From positions 669,501-733,500 of the forward strand of contig JADJGV010000001.1 of assembly GCA_016707895.1 (NCBI GenBank): a stretch of DNA of 64,000 nucleotides, given 5' to 3'. Under the pieces are notes generated by a model that was not told the origin of the DNA, searched no databases, and saw only the letters and a program-made list of their open reading frames with translations. Below are positions 28,758 through 38,071 of this stretch, in pieces. A program made the translations under genes and the position numbers. This DNA comes from Myxococcales bacterium (GTDB taxonomy: Bacteria > Myxococcota_A > Polyangia > Haliangiales > Haliangiaceae). Every line of letters begins with the position of its first letter. Position 1 is the first letter of the stretch.

Positions 28758-29960
28758 ATGGACTTCGCGATCCCGTCCCACCTGGTCGACACCCTCGCCG
28801 CCGTCGACCGCCTGCTCGCCGAGCGCATCATCCCCGCCGAGGCCGCGGTGCTCGAGCAGGGCTTCGTCAAGGCGGCGCCGCTGCTCGCCGAGCTGCGCGC
28901 GGCGGTGCAGGCCGCCGGGCTGTGGGGCCCGCAGATCCCCAAGGACGCCGGCGGCATGGGCCTGGGCCTGGTCGATCACGCGCTGGTGAGCGAGCGCATC
29001 GGCCGCTCGCCGCTGGGCCACTACGCGTTCGGCTGCCAGGCGCCCGACGCCGGCAACCTCGAGGTGCTGCACAAGTGGGGCACCGCCGAGCAGAAGGCGC
29101 GGTGGATGGCGCCGCTGGCCAAGGGTGAGATCCGCTCGTGCTTTTCGATGACCGAGCCCGAGAACGCCGGCTCCAACCCGGTGCTGCTGTCGTGCACCGC
29201 CACGCTCGACGGCGATCACTGGGTGGTCGACGGCCACAAGTGGTTCACCACCGGCGCCGACGGCGCGGCCTTCGCGATCGTCATGGCGGTGACCAACCCC
29301 GAGGCCACGCCGCACGCGCGCGCGTCGATGATCATCGTGCCGACCGACACGCCCGGCTTCGAGCTGGTGCGCAACATCCCGATCATGGGCGACGCCGGCG
29401 GCGGCTGGGCCAGCCACGGCGAGATCCGCTACCACGCCTGCCGGGTGCCCAAGGCCAACCTGCTCGGGCCCCAGGGCGCCGGCTTCCTGATCGCGCAGGA
29501 GCGCCTGGGCCCCGGCCGCATCCACCACTGCATGCGGTGGATCGGCATCTGCGAGCGCACCTTCCAGCTGATGTGCCAGCGCGCGGTCAGCCGCGAGATC
29601 GCCCCCGACAAGACGCTGGCGTCGCGGCAGATCATCCAGGCGTGGATCGCCGAGGCCCGCGCCGAGATCGACGCCGCCCGGCTGATGACGCTGTCGGCGG
29701 CGTGGACGATCGAGAGCCAGGGCTTCCAGGCCGCGCGCGATCAGGTGTCGATCATCAAGTTCTTCGTCGCCGACGTGATGATGCGGGTGATCGATCGCGC
29801 CATCCAGGTCCACGGCGCGCTCGGCGTCACCAGCGACACGCTGCTCGCGCACTACTACGTGCACGAGCGCGGCGCGCGCATCTACGACGGCCCCGACGAG
29901 GTGCACAAGATGGTCGTCGCCAAGCGCCTGCTGGCGCAGTACGGCAAGGGGGGCGCGTGA
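28758..29960 (+). CDS. Acyl-CoA dehydrogenase, ACAD11/LvaC-like
   Basis: This encodes 400 residues with AGGAG 6 bases before the ATG. CFSMTEPENAGSNPVLLSC is the FAD loop, and IYDGPDEVHKMVVAKRLL has the DGPDEVH signature of the ACAD10/ACAD11 group in place of the usual YEGT. It overlaps by 4 bases (GTGA) with a phosphotransferase gene, the same pairing as LvaC/LvaA of Pseudomonas and the fused human ACAD10/11. A role in removing phosphate from 4-phosphoacyl-CoA during 4-hydroxy acid degradation is inferred from this pairing. Confidence 0.9.
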   Translation: MDFAIPSHLVDTLAAVDRLLAERIIPAEAAVLEQGFVKAAPLLAELRAAVQAAGLWGPQIPKDAGGMGLGLVDHALVSERIGRSPLGHYAFGCQAPDAGNLEVLHKWGTAEQKARWMAPLAKGEIRSCFSMTEPENAGSNPVLLSCTATLDGDHWVVDGHKWFTTGADGAAFAIVMAVTNPEATPHARASMIIVPTDTPGFELVRNIPIMGDAGGGWASHGEIRYHACRVPKANLLGPQGAGFLIAQERLGPGRIHHCMRWIGICERTFQLMCQRAVSREIAPDKTLASRQIIQAWIAEARAEIDAARLMTLSAAWTIESQGFQAARDQVSIIKFFVADVMMRVIDRAIQVHGALGVTSDTLLAHYYVHERGARIYDGPDEVHKMVVAKRLLAQYGKGGA

Positions 29961-31009
29961 GCGCGGCGCCGCGGCCGCCGCGGCCGGGCGAGGAGCTCGA
30001 CGCCGCGCGGCTGGGCGCCTGGCTCGACGGCGTGCTCGGCGGCCACGCGCCGCTCGAGATCCTGCAGTACCCGGGCGGCCACTCCAACCTCACCTACCAG
30101 CTGCGCCGCGGCGCCGCGCGCTACGTGCTGCGCCGGCCGCCGTTCGGCTCGAAGGTCAAGAGCGCCCACGACATGGGCCGCGAGCACACCGTGCTGTCGG
30201 CGCTGGCGCCGGTCTACGCCAAGGCGCCGCGGCCGCTCGCGCTGTGCGCCGACGAGGCCGTGCTCGGCTGCACGTTCTACGTCATGGAGGAGCGCGAGGG
30301 CGTCATCCTGCGCAAGGACGTGCCCGGCGACCTGACGCTCGACGCCGCCACCAACCGCCGGCTGTGCGCGCTGTTGATCGACGCGCTGGCCGAGCTGCAC
30401 GCGGTCGACTTCGCGGCCGCGGGCCTGGGCGGGCTGGGCAAGCCGGTCGGCTACGTCCGGCGCCAGGTCGAGGGCTGGACCGAGCGCTACCACGGCTCGC
30501 GCACCGACGAGCTACCAGTGGTGCTCGAGGTCGCGGCGTGGCTCGCCGCGCACCAGCCGGCCGACGGCGCGCCGGCGCTGATCCACAACGACTGGAAGTT
30601 CGACAACATCATCTTCGACCGCGACCTGACCCACGTGGTCGGCGTGCTCGACTGGGAGATGGCCACCGTCGGCGATCCGCTGATGGACCTGGGCACCTCG
30701 CTCGGCTACTGGGTCCAGGCCGACGACGCCCAGCCGATGCACATGCTGCGGTTCGGGCTGACCCACCTGCCGGGCATGATGAGCCGGGCCGGGGTGCTGG
30801 CCCGCTACGTCGCCGCCAGCGGCCGGCCGGTCGCCGACGCCGTCTTCTACTACGCCTACGGCCTGTTCAAGACCGCGGTGGTCGCGCAGCAGATCTACTA
30901 TCGCTTCGCCAAGGGCCTCACCACCGACCCGCGGTTCGCGATCTTCATCCACGGCGTGAAGGCGCTGGCCGAGCAGGCCGCGCGGGCGATCGCCGCGGGG
31001 CGGCTGTAG
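29957..31009 (+). CDS. APH-type phosphotransferase, LvaA/ACAD10-kinase-like
   Basis: This encodes 350 residues from a GTG at 29957. Kinase motifs are complete: the N-lobe with YPGGHSNLTYQLRRG and YVLRRPPFG, the catalytic loop LIHNDWKFDNIIFD (about 208-221) and the metal-binding GVLDWEMATVGDPLMDLG. Proteins of this branch phosphorylate hydroxyacyl-CoAs rather than aminoglycosides, for example LvaA on 4-hydroxyvaleryl-CoA. The overlap with the dehydrogenase supports that role. Confidence 0.9.
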   Translation: MSAAPRPPRPGEELDAARLGAWLDGVLGGHAPLEILQYPGGHSNLTYQLRRGAARYVLRRPPFGSKVKSAHDMGREHTVLSALAPVYAKAPRPLALCADEAVLGCTFYVMEEREGVILRKDVPGDLTLDAATNRRLCALLIDALAELHAVDFAAAGLGGLGKPVGYVRRQVEGWTERYHGSRTDELPVVLEVAAWLAAHQPADGAPALIHNDWKFDNIIFDRDLTHVVGVLDWEMATVGDPLMDLGTSLGYWVQADDAQPMHMLRFGLTHLPGMMSRAGVLARYVAASGRPVADAVFYYAYGLFKTAVVAQQIYYRFAKGLTTDPRFAIFIHGVKALAEQAARAIAAGRL

Positions 31010-31010
31010 C

Positions 31011-31775
31011 TCACCGCGCGAGGCGCAGCGGCCCGACGCGGGTCAGCGCCCGCACCTCGGACCGGCCACGCAGCGCGAAGCCGCGCATCTCGCGCTGCAC
31101 CCGCTTCTCGATCCGCAGCCCGGCGTCGGCGAACCCGACCCGATCGCCGGCGCGGATCGACAGCGACAGCGTGCGGCTGCCGACGATCTCGCCGGCCTCG
31201 TCGAGGACGTCGAAGTCGAGGTACGACGAGTGGCCGTCGTGGGCGAGCGCCGACTCGGCGACGACGTTGATCTCGATCTCGTTGCGGCGGAACGCCAGCG
31301 CGACGCCGACCTCCATCAGCGGATCGCGCGGCAGCGGCGCCGCGGTGAACGGCAGGGGCTGCCGATCCTCGCGGTCGAGGTCGAGCCCGCCGAACTGGCC
31401 CCGCACCAGCGGGCGCCGCAGATCGAGCCGGGTCTCGACGTCGTAGACCACCGCGACCGCGCGGTCGAGGTGGTCGTCGGCCAGCTCGTGGCCCCAGCGC
31501 ACGACCGCGCCGACGACGCTCTGCCGGTAGCTGTCGTGGCCGCGCCGCACGATCACCGCGCCGCTGGCGTCGAGCAGGCAGGCGTGGACGTTGGCCAGCT
31601 CGAAGCCGCCCTCGGTCACCAGCCGCCGGCCGCGCGCGGCGAACAGCAGGTGGACGTTGTCGTAGGCGCGCTCGCGCGCGAGCGTCACCTCGCCCAGCTC
31701 GAAGATCGCGCCCGTCAGCCGATAGTCGGCCGCGGTCACCGCTGCGTCGACCCACCCGCGCGTCGTCGTCGTCAT
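31011..31775 (-). CDS. Protein of unknown function
   Basis: This encodes 254 residues starting MTTTTRGWVDAAVTAADY. No known family was recognised. The protein alternates beta-rich segments (HLLFAARGRRLVTEGGFEL, VGVALAFRRNEIEINVVAE) and ends with QREMRGFALRGRSEVRAL. A plausible reading is a two-domain beta protein without signal peptide. It is transcribed away from the aconitase-family gene and converges with the phosphotransferase gene, one base apart. The same frame stays open far upstream, but that part is a shadow of the aconitase gene. Confidence 0.7.
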   Translation of the reverse strand: MTTTTRGWVDAAVTAADYRLTGAIFELGEVTLARERAYDNVHLLFAARGRRLVTEGGFELANVHACLLDASGAVIVRRGHDSYRQSVVGAVVRWGHELADDHLDRAVAVVYDVETRLDLRRPLVRGQFGGLDLDREDRQPLPFTAAPLPRDPLMEVGVALAFRRNEIEINVVAESALAHDGHSSYLDFDVLDEAGEIVGSRTLSLSIRAGDRVGFADAGLRIEKRVQREMRGFALRGRSEVRALTRVGPLRLAR

Positions 31776-31895
31776 CCCCGATCGTTCGCACGGGCCCCGG
31801 GGGCCCGCAAGGCTTCGCCGCGGTGCGTCGCGTCGAGCCGCGACGGCGCGCAACCCCGAGCGCCGCGGCGCGCGCGCATGGTAAGACCGCGGCAG

Positions 31896-33878
<1,983 letters not shown>

Positions 33879-33937
33879 CCGCGTGGCGCCGGCCACGCTC
33901 GGCCGCGGTTCGTGGCCACCGGCCCCGGGGGCTGTGG

Positions 33938-33943
33938 CAAGCT
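33938..33943 (+). promoter_or_regulatory. -10-like hexamer (CAAGCT) of the Gly-rich lipoprotein gene
   Basis: CAAGCT ends 7 bases before the ATG at 33951. Confidence 0.25.
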
Positions 33944-33950
33944 CGCCCTC

Positions 33951-35438
33951 ATGCGTTCTCTGATCTGGATGGGCATCCTCGTGGCCGCGGGTGCGTGCGG
34001 CTCCGTCGACAAGACCGACCCCGACGCGGCGATCGACGCGACGGGCGACACCGCCGTGGTGGAGTTCGACGCCCCGACGACGATCGACGCGCCGCTGGTC
34101 GACGCGCCGCTGATCGACGCGCCCGTGCCGATCGACGCGACGCCGATCGATGCCTTCAGCTGCACGCCCAACCAGTTCCAGACCTGCTCGGGCAGCGCCG
34201 CCGTGGTGTGCAACGCCACCGGCACCGGCACCACGATGACCGACTGCGGCGCCCCCGGGTGCAACGCCACCGCGGGGCGCTGCAACATGTGCGTCCCCAA
34301 CAACACGGCCTGCATCGGCAACTCCGTCGGCACGTGTGGCGCGGACGGCTTGCCCGCCGGCAGCGAGACGTGCGCCCTGTCCTGCAACCCGACGCCGACC
34401 GCGCACTGCGCGTATCTCGAGCCGCGCTACCTGCCGGACATCTGCGACGCGCCGGCGACCGTCACCGACTTCACCGTGAGCGCGACGACCATCGACACCA
34501 ACCTCGACGTGCTGTGCACGGGCGGCATCGTCACCCAGGCCACCGGCCCGGCCATCTGCGTGATCCGCGCGCGCACCATCACCGTCGGGCCGGGCAACGT
34601 CGCCGTGACCGGCCCGCGCGCGCTGGCGCTCGTCAGCGATCAGACGTTGCGCGTGACCGGCACACTCGATGCTTCGGCGAACCTGGCCGCCAGCGGACCG
34701 GGCGGCGGGTCGCAGTCGGTCGCAAGCGGCGGTTCGATCAGCACGTCCGGCAGCGGTGGCGGTGGCGGCTTCACCGCCGGCGCCAACGCCGGCAGCCAGA
34801 CCGCGGCCGGCGGCGGACGCGCCGGCGGCGCGGCGTACGATCCGTTCTTGCTCGCGGCCCTGACCGGCGGCGTGCGCGTGCCGAGCAACAGCGTCGTCTT
34901 GGGCGCGCCGTCGGGCGGCGGCGGCGGCGGCGCCGTCACGCTCATCTCGTGCCGCGGCACCGTCGCGGTCAGCGGCACGATCGACGCCGGCGGCGGCGGC
35001 GGCCCCGGTGGCCGTGGCGGCATCACCGTCGGCAGCGCGTTCGGCGGCACCGGCGGTGGCGGCGGCGGCTACGTCGTCATCCAGGGGCTCGGCGTCAGCC
35101 TGACCGGCAACTTCTTCGCCAACGGCGGCAGCGGCGGCTCCGGCATGACGTCCGCGTCGGCGAACGGCGTCGACGGTGCCGACGGCAGCCGCTCGGCCAC
35201 CACCGGCGCGATCGGCGCGCCCAGCGCCGGCGCGGGCTCCGGCGGCGGCGGCGCGGGCTCGTTCGGCACCACCACGCCAGGCGTTGGCTTGGCCGGCAGC
35301 GCGGCTGGCGGCCCCGGCGGTGGCGGCGGCGCCGCCGGCCGCTTCCAGACGTACACGCCCACCGGCATCACCCCGTCCGGCACCCCGACCGCGGCCTCGC
35401 CCCGCATCGAGACGAACCGCACCACGCCGACGCGCTGA
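33951..35438 (+). CDS. Gly-rich lipoprotein with IDAP linker
   Basis: This encodes 495 residues from the ATG at 33951. The signal MRSLIWMGILVAAGACGS has lipobox AGAC. The linker repeats Ile-Asp-Ala-Pro (residues about 23-62). A Cys-rich stalk follows (CTPNQFQTCSG, CGAPGCNATAGRCNMC). Then a beta-helix-like region with many Gly tracts (GGGGGGAVTLISC, GGTGGGGGGYVVIQG) reads like parallel-beta or filamentous adhesin-type repeats. It is probably displayed on the cell surface. No enzyme motif was seen. Confidence 0.8.
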   Translation: MRSLIWMGILVAAGACGSVDKTDPDAAIDATGDTAVVEFDAPTTIDAPLVDAPLIDAPVPIDATPIDAFSCTPNQFQTCSGSAAVVCNATGTGTTMTDCGAPGCNATAGRCNMCVPNNTACIGNSVGTCGADGLPAGSETCALSCNPTPTAHCAYLEPRYLPDICDAPATVTDFTVSATTIDTNLDVLCTGGIVTQATGPAICVIRARTITVGPGNVAVTGPRALALVSDQTLRVTGTLDASANLAASGPGGGSQSVASGGSISTSGSGGGGGFTAGANAGSQTAAGGGRAGGAAYDPFLLAALTGGVRVPSNSVVLGAPSGGGGGGAVTLISCRGTVAVSGTIDAGGGGGPGGRGGITVGSAFGGTGGGGGGYVVIQGLGVSLTGNFFANGGSGGSGMTSASANGVDGADGSRSATTGAIGAPSAGAGSGGGGAGSFGTTTPGVGLAGSAAGGPGGGGGAAGRFQTYTPTGITPSGTPTAASPRIETNRTTPTR

Positions 35439-35485
35439 GGCCTGACCGCGCTGATCGCTTACGCCTCGCGTTGGCGGCCGCGAAG

Positions 35486-35677
35486 CACCCGTTCGAGGGC
35501 GAGTCCGCCTTCATGCAGATGTCGGCCATCCTCGGCGGCCAGCGCCGCGCGTACCACGGGCCGCCGGCGCTCGAGGCGCTGATCGCCCGCGGCCTCGCCG
35601 CCGATCCCGCGCTGCGCCCGTCGGCCGCCGAGTTGGCCGACGCGTTCGCTGCCGCCGTCCCGCTGCCGCCGGGGTAA
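35486..35677 (+). pseudogene. Broken copy of the C-terminal end of the pseudokinase gene
   Basis: The 63 codons and stop encode the same C-terminal segment as the gene at 35719-37278 (HPFEGESAFMQ through AVPLPPG), with 57 of 63 residues identical by my count. No start codon or N-terminal part precedes it; the frame upstream is unrelated high-GC sequence. It looks like the leftover 3' end of a second pseudokinase gene. The 48 bases before it and the 41 after it show no other feature. Confidence 0.85.
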
Positions 35678-35718
35678 CGTGCGTTCGTGGTGTATCCGCC
35701 TGCCGAGAAGGACTAGCG

Positions 35719-37278
35719 ATGGACGGCTCGATCATCGGCCTAGTGCACTGCGCGCAATGCAATACCGTAGATGAGGCCATCTTCCAGACCTCGGCCGTAT
35801 ACGGCGGCGACCACGCGCACGTCGGCGACGAACTCCTGGGTTGCAACGAGTACGTGCTTCGGCCAGGCGCGAGCGATGACGACAACACCTTCCTGGAGTC
35901 GTACGCGTGTGCTGGCTGCGGAGTGAGTTGGGTCCTCGTCACGATGGCGGGTGGACGCCTGGCCGCACTGGAAGGCGTGACTATCGAGGACGGCCTCGCC
36001 CGTGCGGACTTCGCGGGCTGGAGCGTGTTCGAAGCGTTCAAGGACGCCACCCAGATCCGCGATGGGGAGCCCGCGGGCTGGGCCGCGACGCTCGCGATTC
36101 GTGCGGTCATGCGCGGACCGCTGCAGGTGTGGCCCTGGCGACTGAAGCCGATCGCCAGTCATCCGCGGAAGACCATGGTCGCCGCAGGGCAGCTCGCTGA
36201 GTCGGTCACGGATGGTCCAGGACGTACGATCGGCATCATCCCCGACGTCTTGGAGCTTCCGAGCGGCACCCGCTGCGCTCCAGCCGAGCGTGCGAGCGAG
36301 GTTTCGCCGCTGCTTGCCGACTACGCCACCGCGCAGGACGACGACACCTGGGTCGTGGGCCGGAACGCCGACGACCTCTGGCAGTTCGTGCCTGGGGCGC
36401 ACCTGCGCGCGTGGATCCGACAGGCGTGCATCGCGCGCGGGATCGCGCCGCCCCCGCCCTACTCGGACGACTACCCGTGCGGGCTGACGGTCGCCGGCGG
36501 CGCCTGGACGATCGTCTGCCTCCTCGCGGGCGCGCCCGAGCGCGGCGTCTACCTCGCCATGGCCGCGGACGGGAACTACGGCCTCGCGACCTTGACCTCG
36601 CCCCAGCGCGACTCGCTCGCCACGGTCGAGGCCCGGCTCGCGCGGCGCGACGATCCACGGCTCACGCCGCTCGTCGCGATCGGTCCGGTCGAGGGGGCCA
36701 GCGACGAACTCGTCGCGATCGTCGAGCCGCTGCCCGACGGTCACCCCCTGTCGACGTGGTGGATCCCCTTCCACGGCGACGATGCCTGCGACCTCGCCTC
36801 TGCCCTGCTCCGCTACCTCGCCACGCATCCGACGCCGGTCGGCGGGCTCCGCCCCGAGACCATCTTCGTCACGCGCGGCTCCGCGCAGCCGTGGCCGACG
36901 ATCATCACCGGCCTCGCGCCGCGCGGCGAGGCGTTCATGGCCGGCCAGGCGCCGCGGTCGGTCGGCTCGGTCACGCCCTACCGCTACCTGTACGATGCGC
37001 CCGAGGTGCTGCGCGGCGGGCCGCCGACGCTGGCCAGCGACGTGTTCGCGGCGACGGCGGTGATCGCGCACATGGCGACCGGCGCGCACCCGTTCGAGGG
37101 CGAGTCCGCCTTCATGCAGCTGTCGGCGATCGTCGGCGGGCAGCGGCGCGCGTACCACGGCCCACCCGTGCTCGAAGCGCTGATCGCCCGCGGCCTCGCC
37201 GCCGATCCGGGGCAGCGACCGTCGGCCGCCGAGTTGGCGGCCGCGTTCGCCGCCGCGGTGCCACTGCCGCCGGGCTAG
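35719..37278 (+). CDS. Zinc-ribbon-like plus pseudokinase protein
   Basis: This encodes 519 residues. The N-terminus has two Cys pairs (Cys11/Cys14 and Cys64/Cys67) suited to a zinc ribbon. From about residue 330 a divergent kinase C-lobe follows: PVGGLRPETIFV stands where HRDLKPENIL would be (the catalytic Asp is lost), GLAPRG replaces DFG, and the APE helix is kept (YDAPEVLRG, about 425-433), then SDVFAATAVIAHMATGAHPF. So it is a pseudokinase. The first 800 bases have visibly lower GC and different codon use from the neighbourhood, suggesting transfer. No ATP-binding N-lobe was recognised. Confidence 0.82.
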   Translation: MDGSIIGLVHCAQCNTVDEAIFQTSAVYGGDHAHVGDELLGCNEYVLRPGASDDDNTFLESYACAGCGVSWVLVTMAGGRLAALEGVTIEDGLARADFAGWSVFEAFKDATQIRDGEPAGWAATLAIRAVMRGPLQVWPWRLKPIASHPRKTMVAAGQLAESVTDGPGRTIGIIPDVLELPSGTRCAPAERASEVSPLLADYATAQDDDTWVVGRNADDLWQFVPGAHLRAWIRQACIARGIAPPPPYSDDYPCGLTVAGGAWTIVCLLAGAPERGVYLAMAADGNYGLATLTSPQRDSLATVEARLARRDDPRLTPLVAIGPVEGASDELVAIVEPLPDGHPLSTWWIPFHGDDACDLASALLRYLATHPTPVGGLRPETIFVTRGSAQPWPTIITGLAPRGEAFMAGQAPRSVGSVTPYRYLYDAPEVLRGGPPTLASDVFAATAVIAHMATGAHPFEGESAFMQLSAIVGGQRRAYHGPPVLEALIARGLAADPGQRPSAAELAAAFAAAVPLPPG

Positions 37279-37321
37279 CGGGGCCGACCAGTCCGTCGTC
37301 GCGTCACCCGCGCAAACACGC

Positions 37322-37327
37322 TACGAT
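37322..37327 (+). promoter_or_regulatory. -10-like hexamer of the nucleotidyltransferase gene
   Basis: TACGAT ends 7 bases before the ATG at 37335. Confidence 0.45.
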
Positions 37328-37334
37328 CGCGGCG

Positions 37335-37814
37335 ATGCAGTGGGACGCCGTCATGCGAGTCCTCGCCGCGCTGGAAGCGGCGGCGGTGGACTATGTCGTG
37401 ATCGGCGGCGTCGCGCTGAACTTCCACGGGCTCGCTCGTACGACCGAGGATCTCGACGTGTTCATCGCCCCCGATCCTGCCAACGTGGCCCGGCTGCGCA
37501 CGGCGTTGCACGCCGTGTACGACGATCCCTCGATCGACGAGATCGTCGCCGAGGACCTGTGCGGCGACTACCCAGCGGTGCGCTACGTACCACCGGGCGC
37601 CGGTCCGCCGATGGACATCTTGACCCGTCTCGGCGAACGGTTCACGTACGAGAACCTCGAACGCGAGCGCTACGATGTCGACGGACAAGCGATCTCGGTC
37701 GCGACGCCAGCCACGCTCCATCGGATGAAGCGCGGGACCGTGCGCCCGGTCGACCAGCAGGACGCACAGCGCTTGGCCGAGGCCTTCGACCTCGCGCCGG
37801 AGAAGCCGCGATGA
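37335..37814 (+). CDS. Nucleotidyltransferase-fold protein (AbiEii/MNT-like)
   Basis: This encodes 159 residues. The minimal nucleotidyltransferase signature is present: VVIGGVALNFHG with Gly24-Gly25 and, after a short loop, Asp39 and Asp41 in TTEDLDVFI. The C-terminus contains VATPATLHRMKRGTVRPVDQ and DAQRLAEAF, usual in AbiEii-type and related proteins that fix substrate near a Lys. Such enzymes are often toxins of toxin-antitoxin or abortive-infection systems, modifying tRNA or proteins. It overlaps the next small gene by 4 bases (ATGA). Confidence 0.85.
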   Translation: MQWDAVMRVLAALEAAAVDYVVIGGVALNFHGLARTTEDLDVFIAPDPANVARLRTALHAVYDDPSIDEIVAEDLCGDYPAVRYVPPGAGPPMDILTRLGERFTYENLERERYDVDGQAISVATPATLHRMKRGTVRPVDQQDAQRLAEAFDLAPEKPR

Positions 37815-38038
37815 GCGTCCAGCGGTTTCGTGACGTCGCCGACATCCCCGCGCCCCCGCGGCGGGCCCCCACCGATCCCGCCACCTACGCGCGCATCAAG
37901 GAACTGTGGGCCTTCGCCAGCCGACTGCCGCCGCTGTTCCCCCCAGGCGTCACCCGCTATCGCTCGGTCGAAGAGAGCGACGCCGCCCGTGAACGCGCGC
38001 TGATCATGCGGATGCGTGCGATGCGCACCGCGCGGTAG
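37811..38038 (+). CDS. Small partner of the nucleotidyltransferase
   Basis: This encodes 75 residues, charged and helical: RFRDVADIPAPPRRAPTDP, then ARIKELWAFASRLPPLFPPG and a final ESDAARERALIMRMRAMR. The ATG at 37811 overlaps the stop of the nucleotidyltransferase gene. Similar short proteins with a LWxFA core and a V/RYRSVEE tail accompany nucleotidyltransferase genes in other Myxococcota as far as I recall; antitoxin or substrate-adaptor roles are possible. Function not proven. Confidence 0.75.
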   Translation: MSVQRFRDVADIPAPPRRAPTDPATYARIKELWAFASRLPPLFPPGVTRYRSVEESDAARERALIMRMRAMRTAR

Positions 38039-38051
38039 TCGTTTGCCGCCG

Positions 38052-38068
38052 CTGCCGCCGGGCTAGCG
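38052..38068. repeat. 17-base match to the 3' end of the pseudokinase gene
   Basis: This stretch, which encodes LPPG plus stop in one frame, is identical to 37264-37280, the end of the pseudokinase gene. With the fragment at 35486-35677 it makes three tail copies bracketing the pseudokinase and nucleotidyltransferase genes. The GC-rich sequence leaves chance similarity open. Confidence 0.4.
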
Positions 38069-38071
38069 TCC

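Noticed and set aside
31791..31807. CGGGCCC/GGGCCCG hairpin in the divergent gap before the aconitase gene
   Set aside because: A 7-base G/C-only stem is expected by chance in such GC-rich sequence and it has no position typical of an operator.
35486..35677. A real small gene
   Set aside because: It has no start codon or upstream signal and matches only the last eighth of the neighbouring protein; a gene remnant fits better.
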